49,107 bases of DNA from Nocardiopsis xinjiangensis YIM 90004 (GTDB taxonomy: Bacteria; Actinomycetota; Actinomycetes; Streptosporangiales; Streptosporangiaceae), in contig NZ_ANBE01000032.1 of assembly GCF_000341145.1 (NCBI RefSeq), positions 78,631 through 127,737 of the forward strand. Reading direction: 5' to 3'. The notes beneath the pieces were generated by a model. It was not told the origin of the DNA. It worked only from the letters and a program-made list of their open reading frames with translations, and ran no database searches. This document shows positions 16,125 through 26,163 of the stretch, piece by piece. Each line of letters starts with the position of its first letter. Position 1 is the stretch's first letter. Both the position numbers and the translations under genes were made by a program.

Positions 16125-18944
16125 TCAGCTGCAGCCGCTGGTGGCGCCACAGCCCTCGCAGGCGTAGCAGCTACCGGACGGGCGCATCTTGGTGCCGCAC
16201 GTGATGCACAGCGGGGCGTCGGCCATGAACCCCTCCGAGGAACCGACCTCCGCAACGGCCTTCGGGGGCTCCTCCTCGGTGCTCTGCTCGGCGCTCTTCT
16301 CGGACGCGGAGGACTCCTGCGACGGCGCGGCCGACTGGGCGTAGGACTCCACCTGCGCGGCGAGCTGCGCAGGGTCCTCCCCGTTGAGCTGGGCCTGGCG
16401 CTCGGCGGCCGAGAGCACACCCAGCGCGGCGCGCTCCTCGTAGGGCAGGTGGTCCAGGGCCAGGCGGCGGAAGATGTAGTCCACCACCGACTGGGCCATC
16501 CGGATGTCCGGGTCGTCGGTCATGCCGGCCGGGTCGAACCGCATGTTCGTGAACTTCTCCACGTAGGTCTCCAGCGGGACCCCGTACTGGAGCGCGATGG
16601 AGATGGCGATGGAGAAGGCGTCCATGACCCCGGCCAGGGTCGAGCCCTGCTTACCGAGCTTGAGGAAGACCTCGCCCAGGCCGTCGTCCGGGTAGGAACC
16701 GGCGGTGATGTAGCCCTCGGCTCCACCCACGGAGAAGGACGTGGTCTCGCTCGGGCGCTTCTTCGGCAGGCGGCGGCGCACCGGACGCGGGACCTCCACG
16801 GCCTGCGGCTCTTCCCGGCCCTTCTCCTCGCTCTTGACGGTGGAGAGCGGCTGGCCGACCTTGCAGTTGTCCCGGTAGACCGCGAGCGCCTTCAGTCCCA
16901 GCTTCCAGCCCTGGAAGTAGATGTGCTCGAGGTCGGCGACCGTGGCCTCCTCCGGCACGTTCACCGTCTTGGAGATGGCCCCGGACAGGAACGGCTGGGC
17001 CGCGGCCATCATGCGCACGTGGCCCATGGGCTCGATGTAGCGGCGGCCCATGGCGCAGTCGAAGACCTCGTAGTGCTCCGGGCGCAGGCCGGGAGCGTCG
17101 ATGACGTGGCCGTACTCGGACACGTACTCCACGATCGCCTCGATCTGCTCGTTCTGGTAACCGAGGTTGGTCAGGGCGCGCGGGATGGCCTGGTTGACGA
17201 TCTGCATGGAGCCGCCGCCGACCAGCTTCTTGAACTTGACCAGCGAGAAGTCCGGCTCGATGCCGGTGGTGTCGCAGTCCATCATGAAGCCGATGGTGCC
17301 GGTGGGGGCCAGCAGGCTCGCCTGCGCGTTGCGCCAACCGTTGCGCTCGCCGACCTTGAGGCAGTCCGCCCACTCACGGGTGGCCGCGGCGTGGATCGGG
17401 CGCTCCATGGTCCCGACGGTCACGAGGTCGTCGTTGGCGGCGGCGTGCTTGCGCATGACCCGCTTGTGGCCCTGCTCGTTGCGCTTGTAGCCGTCGTAGG
17501 TGCCCACGACACCGGCCATCTCGGCGCTGCGGCGGTAGGCGGTACCGGTCATCAGCGAGGTGATGGCGCCGGCGACCGCACGGCCGCCGTCGGAGTCGTA
17601 GGCATGCCCGGTCGCCATGAGCAGGGCGCCGAGATTGGCGTAACCGATGCCGAGCTGACGGTAGGCGCGGGTGGTCTCGCCGATCCTCTGCGTGGGGAAG
17701 TCGGCGAAGGTGATGGAGATGTCCATCGCCGTGATGACCAGCTCGGTCAGCTTGGTGAAGGCCTCGACGTCGAAGGTGTCGTCGTGACGGAGGAACTTCA
17801 GCAGGTTGATCGAGGCGAGGTTGCAGGAGGAGTCGTCCAGCGACATGTACTCCGAGCACGGGTTGGACGCGGAGATCCGGCCGGTCTCGGGGTTGGTGTG
17901 CCAGTCCTGGATGGTGCCGTCGTACTGGATACCTGGGTCGGCGCACTCCCAGGCGGACTGGGCCATCCGGTTGAACAGGCTCGTGGAGTCGACGGTGGCC
18001 ACGACCTCGCCGGTGGTGCGGGAGGTCAGGCCGAACTCCGAGTCGCTCTCGACCGCACGCATGAACGCGTCGGAGACCCGCACCGAGTTGTTGGCGTTCT
18101 GGTACTGGACGCTGAACATGTCGGAGCCGCCCAGGTCGACGTCGAACCCGGCGTCGCGCAGGGCACGGATCTTGTGCTCCTCGCGGGACTTGGTCTCGAC
18201 GAACTCCTCGATGTCGGGGTGGTCGACGTCGAGCACGACCATCTTGGCGGCCCGCCGGGTGGCGCCGCCGGACTTGATGGTGCCGGCGGAGGCGTCCGCG
18301 CCGCGCATGAAGGAGACGGGGCCGGAGGCGGTACCGCCGGAGGAGAGCAGCTCCTTGCTGGAGCGGATGCGGGACAGGTTCACACCCGCGCCGGACCCGC
18401 CCTTGAAGATGATCCCCTCTTCCTTGTACCAGTCGAGGATCGACTCCATCGTGTCGTCCACCGACAGGATGAAGCACGCGCTGACCTGCTGCGCGGACGT
18501 GGTGCCGACGTTGAACCACACGGGGGAGTTGAAGCTGAAGAACTGGTGGGCCAGGGCGTACTTCAGCTCGTGGTCGAAGATCTCGGCGTCGTCCTCGGAA
18601 GCGAAGTAGCCGTGCTCGAGGCCGGTCTCGGTGTAGACGCCGACGACGCGGTCGATGAGCTGCTTGAGGCTCCACTCCCGCTCGAGGGTGCCCATGGCGC
18701 CGCGGAAGTACTTGCTGGCCACGATCTGGGTGGCGTTCATCGTCCAGGAGGCGGGGAACTCCACGCCGCGCTGTTCGAAGTTGACCGTGCCGTCACGCCA
18801 GTTGGTCATGACGACGTCCCGACGCTCCCATTCGAGAGTGTCGTAGGGGTGGATCCCCTCAGTGGTGAAGACTCGCTTGATCTTCAGGCCCTTGCGTCCC
18901 CCCTTGCCCTTGCGTCCCGTCGGTCCGCTGGTGGTTTCCGTCAT
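16125..18944 (-). CDS. nrdJ: Adenosylcobalamin-dependent (class II) ribonucleotide reductase
   Basis: A 939-aa enzyme that reduces ribonucleotides to deoxyribonucleotides without needing oxygen, using coenzyme B12 to form the radical. Recognisable segments are FNSPVWFNVG with QQVSACFILSVDDTM downstream, the GGSGAGVNLSRIRS region, ASNPCSEYMSLDDSSCNL (holding an active-site Cys and Glu) and LAPTGTIGFMM. The C-terminus ends in a Cys-rich tail with CITCGTKMRP, CYACEGCG and a final Cys, likely to bind zinc or pass electrons. The start is ATG 18944 with GGGGAGA upstream, since the longer open frame only overlaps nrdR out of frame. nrdR lies 79 bp upstream and probably shares its transcript. Confidence 0.95.
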   Translation of the reverse strand: MTETTSGPTGRKGKGGRKGLKIKRVFTTEGIHPYDTLEWERRDVVMTNWRDGTVNFEQRGVEFPASWTMNATQIVASKYFRGAMGTLEREWSLKQLIDRVVGVYTETGLEHGYFASEDDAEIFDHELKYALAHQFFSFNSPVWFNVGTTSAQQVSACFILSVDDTMESILDWYKEEGIIFKGGSGAGVNLSRIRSSKELLSSGGTASGPVSFMRGADASAGTIKSGGATRRAAKMVVLDVDHPDIEEFVETKSREEHKIRALRDAGFDVDLGGSDMFSVQYQNANNSVRVSDAFMRAVESDSEFGLTSRTTGEVVATVDSTSLFNRMAQSAWECADPGIQYDGTIQDWHTNPETGRISASNPCSEYMSLDDSSCNLASINLLKFLRHDDTFDVEAFTKLTELVITAMDISITFADFPTQRIGETTRAYRQLGIGYANLGALLMATGHAYDSDGGRAVAGAITSLMTGTAYRRSAEMAGVVGTYDGYKRNEQGHKRVMRKHAAANDDLVTVGTMERPIHAAATREWADCLKVGERNGWRNAQASLLAPTGTIGFMMDCDTTGIEPDFSLVKFKKLVGGGSMQIVNQAIPRALTNLGYQNEQIEAIVEYVSEYGHVIDAPGLRPEHYEVFDCAMGRRYIEPMGHVRMMAAAQPFLSGAISKTVNVPEEATVADLEHIYFQGWKLGLKALAVYRDNCKVGQPLSTVKSEEKGREEPQAVEVPRPVRRRLPKKRPSETTSFSVGGAEGYITAGSYPDDGLGEVFLKLGKQGSTLAGVMDAFSIAISIALQYGVPLETYVEKFTNMRFDPAGMTDDPDIRMAQSVVDYIFRRLALDHLPYEERAALGVLSAAERQAQLNGEDPAQLAAQVESYAQSAAPSQESSASEKSAEQSTEEEPPKAVAEVGSSEGFMADAPLCITCGTKMRPSGSCYACEGCGATSGCS

Positions 18945-19023
18945 TGCGGAGTCTCCCCGGAATACTTCGTGGGCACGGTCGTTGTTGCCGTGCGGCGTCC
19001 ATGGTGTCGAGGCGGGTATGGCG

Positions 19024-19506
19024 CTACCCGGTGGTGCTGTCGCCGGACGCGGACCCGACCTCACGGTCCGCGCGAAGGCTGGCGATCTCGGTCTCGAAGT
19101 CGGCGAGGCTCTCGAAACCGCGGTAGACGCTGGCGAAGTGGAGGTAGGCCACCTCGTCCAGGTCACGCATCGGTCCCAGGATCGCCAGACCGATCTCGTT
19201 GGCCGGTACCTCGGCCAGCCCGCGGCCTCGGATCTCCTCCTCGACCTGTTGGCCGAGCTGGGCCAGAGCGTCCTCCGAGACGGGGCGTCCCTGGCAGGCG
19301 CGCCGCACCCCGGCGATGATCTTGGTGCGGCTGAACGGTTCGGTGACCCCGGAGCGCTTGGCGACCATGAGCAGGACGTTCTCCTGCGTGGTGAACCGGC
19401 GCTCACAGACGGGACAGTTACGGCGACGACGGATGGCTGCGCCCTCGTCGGCGGACCTGCTGTCGATCACCCGAGTGTCTGGATGGCGGCAAAACGGACA
19501 ATGCAC
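19024..19506 (-). CDS. nrdR: Transcriptional repressor NrdR
   Basis: A 160-aa zinc-ribbon and ATP-cone repressor of ribonucleotide reductase genes. Residues 1-40 contain CPFC, then [15 protein letters not shown], the four-Cys zinc ribbon that contacts DNA. The ATP-cone (~45-135) contains [16 protein letters not shown], through which (d)ATP levels are sensed. GTG 19506 gives the canonical start immediately before HCPFC, matching the usual NrdR N-terminus; the upstream open frame is rejected. The gene precedes nrdJ in the same direction, the standard actinomycete nrdR-nrdJ order. Two NrdR-box candidates upstream suggest that the operon controls itself. lexA is divergent. Confidence 0.95.
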   Translation of the reverse strand: MHCPFCRHPDTRVIDSRSADEGAAIRRRRNCPVCERRFTTQENVLLMVAKRSGVTEPFSRTKIIAGVRRACQGRPVSEDALAQLGQQVEEEIRGRGLAEVPANEIGLAILGPMRDLDEVAYLHFASVYRGFESLADFETEIASLRADREVGSASGDSTTG

Positions 19507-19558
19507 CCCGAAACACCTGCTTCCCACACCCGGAACAACGCCCCTTGGTCCCACTAAA

Positions 19559-19572
19559 CCACAACTTCTGGG
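19559..19572 (-). promoter_or_regulatory. NrdR-box candidate, proximal copy
   Basis: CCACAACTTCTGGG lies 53 bp upstream of the nrdR start. Its core CAACTTCTGG keeps the C...T.T..G frame of the NrdR-box consensus with one change at the central A. It pairs with a better copy 34 bp away (centre to centre), close to three helical turns, as NrdR boxes usually occur in phased pairs. Confidence 0.6.
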
Positions 19573-19592
19573 CCAGTGACCACCAAGGCCAC

Positions 19593-19606
19593 CCCAGATG
19601 TTGTGG
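19593..19606 (-). promoter_or_regulatory. NrdR-box candidate, distal copy
   Basis: Read on the minus strand this is CCACAACATCTGGG, whose CAACATCTGG core fits the conserved positions of the NrdR box. On the plus strand it is the inverted form of the proximal copy, which also gives a long imperfect inverted repeat. Confidence 0.65.
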
Positions 19607-20006
19607 TCGAACTTAGACCCCGGCGGACACTCCCGCAACCCTGGCGGTCGCGTGTTCCACGCATGAAGACACGACTGCCCACGGGACAGCTTCTGAACTG
19701 GGAGAACGGGGGGTTTCGGCCGACCTTCGGGGCGATCCGACACCACCCCCAAGGGTAACGTCGACACCCCTCACGAGCCGCCCCGGCCGAAGCGTGCGGC
19801 GCGCCGGAACCCCTGCCCAGCAGGCATTGCGCACCCCCTGGAAAGGACCGGAGACACGCCCCACACCGGCCCGGGCACCTGCTCACAACACCAGAAACAG
19901 ACGAGTTCTTCCCGCGTTCGCACCACCCGCGCGCGCACGAACCGGTAAACACGTGTGCAGGAGCGCGCACCCTCCGACGAAAACCGAGGCCACTACCCGA
20001 ACGCAG

Positions 20007-20022
20007 TCGAACGCTTGTTTGA
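20007..20022 (+). promoter_or_regulatory. LexA (SOS) box upstream of lexA
   Basis: TCGAAC, a 4-bp spacer GCTT, then GTTTGA: an actinobacterial/Gram-positive SOS box (CGAACrnnnGTTYG type) with a single deviation in the right arm. It overlaps the -35 of the lexA promoter, the expected geometry for autorepression. Confidence 0.85.
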
Positions 20023-20047
20023 AATCACCGTGCGCAACGACTAATCT
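20019..20047 (+). promoter_or_regulatory. lexA promoter
   Basis: TTGAAA (20019-20024), a 17-bp spacer and TAATCT (20042-20047) make a good housekeeping promoter. The -35 overlaps the right arm of the SOS box. Transcription would begin near 20054, giving a short leader that includes AGGAGG. Confidence 0.75.
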
Positions 20048-20082
20048 TGAGATGATCCGACCCAAGTCGAGGAGGCCCGGCC

Positions 20083-20787
20083 GTGCCGGAGGAACATCCC
20101 ACAGCCGTGGACAGCAGCAACAGGCTCGCACCCGTGGACGGGCGCTCCGGCGCGGAGACGACCCCCGCGCCGAGACTGACCGCCCGCCAGCAGGCCGTCC
20201 TGAACTGCATCCAGCGCTATGTGCGCGACCGGGGCTTTCCCCCCTCCATCAGGGAGATCGGCGAGTCCGTGGGGCTGTCCAGCCCCTCCAGCGTCGCCCA
20301 CCAGCTCAAGGTGCTCCAGAACAAGGGGTACCTGCACCGTGACCAGAACCGGCCACGCGCGGTCGAGGTCCGGCGCCGCGACGAGAACTCCGCCGAGAAC
20401 GAGGACGAACACCGGGTGACCGTGCCGCTGGTCGGACGTATCGCCGCGGGCGGGCCGATCCTCGCGGAGGAGTCCGTGGAGGACCTGCTCTCCCTACCGC
20501 GCCGTCTCGTGGGCGAGGGCCGCCTGTTCATGCTCACCGTGGTCGGTGACTCCATGACCGACGCCGCCATCACCGATGGCGACCTCGTGGTGGTCCGCCA
20601 GCAGGCCGACGCGGAGAACGGAGACATCGTGGCAGCGCTCCTCGGCGACGAGGCCACCGTCAAGGTGCTGAACCGCGCCGACGACGGCCACGTCTGGCTC
20701 ATGCCGCGCAACGACGCCTACGAACCCATCCACGGCGACGAGGCCACCGTCCTCGGCAAGGTGGTCACGGTCATGCGCCGAGTCTGA
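20083..20787 (+). CDS. lexA: LexA repressor, SOS regulator with self-cleaving protease domain
   Basis: A 234-aa LexA. An N-terminal winged-helix domain (~30-95) contains [16 protein letters not shown] and [20 protein letters not shown] linker rich in Asp/Glu/Asn follows, then the S24 peptidase domain. The cleavage site is Ala122-Gly123 (RIAAGGP), the catalytic Ser is 157 (VVGDSM) and the general-base Lys is 194 (ATVKVL). All are present, so RecA-stimulated self-cleavage is expected. GTG 20083 follows AGGAGG by 7 nt. The ~30-residue N-terminal extension before the DNA-binding domain is common in actinobacteria. The gene has its own SOS box and promoter and is divergent from nrdR. Confidence 0.96.
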   Translation: MPEEHPTAVDSSNRLAPVDGRSGAETTPAPRLTARQQAVLNCIQRYVRDRGFPPSIREIGESVGLSSPSSVAHQLKVLQNKGYLHRDQNRPRAVEVRRRDENSAENEDEHRVTVPLVGRIAAGGPILAEESVEDLLSLPRRLVGEGRLFMLTVVGDSMTDAAITDGDLVVVRQQADAENGDIVAALLGDEATVKVLNRADDGHVWLMPRNDAYEPIHGDEATVLGKVVTVMRRV

Positions 20788-20796
20788 GGCGATAAC

Positions 20797-21885
20797 GTGG
20801 GTCCTGTGTCCACACCTACGCCCTCTCTGTCCTGGTTCGTCGGCGGGGCCACAGCGCTGCTGCTGACCACTGCGTGCGCACCCGCCGACGCTCCGGCCGA
20901 CCCGCCCGGGAGCCTCGGCCAGGAGCGCGAGGTGCAGTTCACCACCGGCGAGGACGAGCTCCACGGAACCTTCACCCTGCCCGGGCCCGATGCCGAGGGC
21001 GTGCCGGGGGCGCTCATCATCTCCGGAAGCGGCCCCACCGACCGCGACGGCAACAGCGACATGCGCCCCGCGGCCGACACCAACCTCAACTTCGCGCGGT
21101 TGCTCGCCGACTCCGGCGTGGCGACGCTGCGTTACGACAAGCTCGGCAGCGGAGAGACCGGGCTCGGCGACCGTGATCCCGAGGAACCGGTGGAACCGGA
21201 GAGCTTCGACGAACAGGCCGCCGCCGCTTACGAGCTCCTCGTGGACCAGCCCGAGGTCGACCCCGAACGCACCCTCGTGCTGGGCCACAGCGAGGGCGCC
21301 CTGTACGCCCTGCGCATGCACGAGTTGGTCCCCGGTTCCTCCCCCGACGTGGTGCTGGCCGCACCGCCCGGGGAGCGTTACCTGGACATCGTCGACCGCC
21401 AGCTCACCGAGCAGGTGCGCGCCGCAGAGGCCATGGGAAACCTCGGCGAGGCCGAGGCCCTGACTCTGCTGTCCGACGCGCGGGCCGTACGCGCCGCGCT
21501 GCGTGCGGACCGGCCCATGCCCGAGGAGACGGCCCCCTCCCTGGCGGGCCTGTACGGCCCCGGCAACCGCGAGACGTTGGCGTTCCTGGACGAACTGGTT
21601 CCTGCGGAGCTGGCCGCGGACCTGCCCCGGGGGACGAGCTCCCTCGTGCTGTGGGGTGAGCAGGACGCACAGATCTCCCGGAAGGGGGTCGACGAGCTCA
21701 TGACCGGTTTCGAGGACGGGGGCGCCGGCGAGGACGGTTCCGTCGAGCGGGTGGACCTCCCCGAGACCGGCCACATCTTCCGCGAACAGGACGACGACTC
21801 GACCAGGCCCGCGGTCGACGAGGACCGGCCCTTCTCCCCCGACGTCGCCCCGGCCCTGGAATCCTTCATCGAACGGGCGTGGTGA
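20797..21885 (+). CDS. Secreted or lipid-anchored alpha/beta hydrolase
   Basis: A 362-aa alpha/beta hydrolase beginning 9 bp after lexA. An N-terminal hydrophobic segment ends in LLTTACAPA, giving a possible lipobox with Cys27 although -3 is Thr, so either a lipoprotein or a normally exported enzyme. The nucleophile elbow is GHSEG (~residue 167), and an oxyanion-loop motif SGSGPTDRDGNS (~70-81) resembles bacterial serine hydrolases of the dienelactone hydrolase/X-Pro type. The C-terminal His is probably in PETGHIF. GTG 20797 follows GAGG by 7 nt; GTG 20809 is an alternative. Co-transcription with lexA is possible from the spacing, but no link to DNA repair is suggested. The substrate is unknown. 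Confidence 0.82.
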   Translation: MGPVSTPTPSLSWFVGGATALLLTTACAPADAPADPPGSLGQEREVQFTTGEDELHGTFTLPGPDAEGVPGALIISGSGPTDRDGNSDMRPAADTNLNFARLLADSGVATLRYDKLGSGETGLGDRDPEEPVEPESFDEQAAAAYELLVDQPEVDPERTLVLGHSEGALYALRMHELVPGSSPDVVLAAPPGERYLDIVDRQLTEQVRAAEAMGNLGEAEALTLLSDARAVRAALRADRPMPEETAPSLAGLYGPGNRETLAFLDELVPAELAADLPRGTSSLVLWGEQDAQISRKGVDELMTGFEDGGAGEDGSVERVDLPETGHIFREQDDDSTRPAVDEDRPFSPDVAPALESFIERAW

Positions 21886-21965
21886 GCCGGGGTTCCCGAC
21901 CGTTCACGCCCACACCCACGTGAGGCACCGGTACGGGCCAGGGCGCCATGCCCCGGAGGTCTTGG

Positions 21966-21996
21966 TGCTCGGGCCGTTGCACACACGGCCCGAGCA
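21966..21996. terminator. Hairpin terminator between convergent hydrolase and membrane protein genes
   Basis: TGCTCGGGCCG (21966-21976) pairs perfectly with CGGCCCGAGCA (21986-21996), with a 9-nt loop. It lies between the hydrolase stop (+) and the stop of the leftward gene at 22045, so it can serve both. Confidence 0.75.
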
Positions 21997-22044
21997 GGCG
22001 CCGGGACCGGGGCACGGGGGAAGGACGAGGGAGCTGAACGCAGG

Positions 22045-22674
22045 TCAGAGGTCCTCGACGAACGCTTCGGCGAGGACCTCGGAGGCGTCCAGGATCTCCT
22101 GTTCATCGGCCGAACGCTGCGCCTCGTAGTCCGCAGCGCCGCTGTAGCAGGTCTCCAGGTACAGGTTGGACACACGCGTGGCCACACACCCGATGGTGAA
22201 GGGACCTTCCTCGGTCCAGCCGAGCGCCTCGTCACCGAGCCCGGAGACCTCGTGGGTCTCCCGTCCGGAGGCGGACTCCCGCAGCGTGCCCGCCGCGGTC
22301 TCCCGGCCGTTGGGCTCGGGCGCGGCAACGGTGACCGCGGAGGCGAACGCGGGCACCGCGACCGCCCGCCCCTCGGGGGTGGCCCAGCGGCACTGCCATC
22401 CAGCACCGAAGGGGGCCTCGGCACCGCCGATCTGCTCCTCCGTCTCCAAGGCGTGGGAGGGCATGAGCTCGTCCAGGACCGCGTTCTGCAGCTGTGCGCA
22501 CTCGGGCGCCGCCTCGAACTCCCCGGTGTCACCGGAACCGTTGCCGAGCACGTACCACCCGGTCAGCGCGGTCGCCACGAGCACCACCAGGGAACCGGCC
22601 ACGATCCCGACGACGGCGCAGCCCCGGCTCTGGGGCTGGGCCTCGGGGACAGGGCCGGTGTAGGGAGCGCTCAC
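22045..22674 (-). CDS. Membrane-anchored extracytoplasmic protein, DUF3558-like, second of a pair
   Basis: A 209-aa protein with a short cytoplasmic N-terminus, one hydrophobic helix (~19-43) and an extracytoplasmic domain. That domain has two early cysteines (in APECAQL and GWQCRWA, probably a disulphide) and two later ones (in TIGCVATR and LETCYSG). The layout resembles actinobacterial DUF3558-type exported proteins, but the family call is tentative. GTG 22674 overlaps the stop of the upstream gene by 4 bp (GTGA), so the two are translationally coupled. The upstream gene encodes a protein of the same architecture. The function is unknown. Confidence 0.7.
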   Translation of the reverse strand: MSAPYTGPVPEAQPQSRGCAVVGIVAGSLVVLVATALTGWYVLGNGSGDTGEFEAAPECAQLQNAVLDELMPSHALETEEQIGGAEAPFGAGWQCRWATPEGRAVAVPAFASAVTVAAPEPNGRETAAGTLRESASGRETHEVSGLGDEALGWTEEGPFTIGCVATRVSNLYLETCYSGAADYEAQRSADEQEILDASEVLAEAFVEDL

Positions 22675-23285
22675 AGGCCCTCCCCGAGTCGGGCGGCCAA
22701 TCCCACGACCTCTTCCTCTGCCTCGGAGGGGCTGTCGTCGGAGTAGCCGGCGTAGGAGATGCGGACGAGGAGATTGTCGACGTGGTAGGCGAGCTCGACG
22801 GTTCCGGGTACCTGGCCGGACCAGACCCGGGCCTCGCCGCCGGGCAGGTCGACCTTTGCCCCGTTCGCGGGCGCGGCCGCGCCGAGTGACTCCGCGGTCC
22901 GTTCGTCCCCGGTGACGAGGGGGTCGGCGGAAGGATCGGTGAACCGTGCGGACAACCCCACCCGGAGCGTTCCGCCCTCCCCCGCCCCGTGGGTGGTCCA
23001 GGCGCAGGAGGTGTGTTCGCCCCCATGCAGGGGGCCGGTCGTGTCGGTGTCGTTCACCGCCTCGCCCAGGAGGTCCTCGACCTCCTCGCCGGGTACCAGA
23101 TCACAGCCGGGCGCGGCCGCGTACGTGTCGTCGGGATAGGGCTCGTCGGGGGTACCGCTCGCGGCCCAGAGCCCGATACCGACGGCCACCGCCGCCACCG
23201 CGGCCGCAGCACCACCGATGGCGCCCCATCGCGCACGGGGTGAGTGCAGGGCCCGGCCCCAGTCCTTCGTCCCGATTGCCCGCAA
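22671..23285 (-). CDS. Membrane-anchored extracytoplasmic protein, DUF3558-like, first of a pair
   Basis: A 204-aa protein with a basic N-terminus, an Ala-rich membrane helix (~20-42) and an acidic extracytoplasmic domain. A Cys pair (in APGCDLV and HTSCAWT) corresponds to the first pair of the downstream gene, and YHVDNLLVRISYAGYS corresponds to its VSNLYLETCYSGAAD segment. The two are therefore probably diverged tandem duplicates. The apparent start is TTG 23285 with GGGAGG about 10 nt upstream. The gene is downstream of leuS, separated by a terminator hairpin. Function unknown. Confidence 0.68.
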   Translation of the reverse strand: MRAIGTKDWGRALHSPRARWGAIGGAAAAVAAVAVGIGLWAASGTPDEPYPDDTYAAAPGCDLVPGEEVEDLLGEAVNDTDTTGPLHGGEHTSCAWTTHGAGEGGTLRVGLSARFTDPSADPLVTGDERTAESLGAAAPANGAKVDLPGGEARVWSGQVPGTVELAYHVDNLLVRISYAGYSDDSPSEAEEEVVGLAARLGEGL

Positions 23286-23327
23286 CCGGTCACCGCCTCC
23301 CTGTCGATCGCCGGACCGACCACGAGG

Positions 23328-23359
23328 GGCCGCGTGCGGGACAGTCCCGGCACGCGGCC
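23328..23359 (-). terminator. Terminator hairpin after leuS
   Basis: GGCCGCGTGC (23328-23337) pairs with GCACGCGGCC (23350-23359), and the stem continues inward with GGGA/TCCC around a 3-nt loop, with one bulge. It lies just past the leuS stop and separates it from the membrane protein pair. Confidence 0.7.
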
Positions 23360-23377
23360 ACCATCGCTCACTCGGGG

Positions 23378-25873
<2,496 letters not shown>

Positions 25874-26163
25874 CGCTGGTTGTTTCCTTAGCCGGGTCCG
25901 GTGGTACTCCCCTTCAGGTTAGCGGCTGGTGACTCGGAGCGTGAACAGCAATTCCCACGCTGTGGACAAACCTCGATCGCCGTCTTCGCAGGGCCTGCCG
26001 CCCACTCGTGCCTCCGGTCGCCGCCGGCCGGGATCCGGTATCGGTGGGGTCACGACCTCACCGACCCCTCCACACCGACCGTCCGGTTTGTTACTCTTCC
26101 GCAAAAGTGGTGCAGAACACGAGACCAGGGTCACACTCTGGCCCACGCAATGCGGGAGGCCCC

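Larger units (their letters stand above)
19507..20082. other. Divergent nrdR-lexA regulatory region
   Basis: A 576-bp region with no convincing gene on either strand. The nrdR-proximal part (19559-19606) holds two NrdR-box candidates. The lexA-proximal part (20007-20047) holds an SOS box and promoter. Between them (about 19610-20000) I see only low-quality open frames and no clear structure. Confidence 0.65.

Noticed and set aside
16449..19319. A 956-codon plus-strand open frame opposite nrdJ and nrdR
   Set aside because: Shadow of the ribonucleotide reductase gene; no recognisable domain, and it would run antisense through two well-identified genes.
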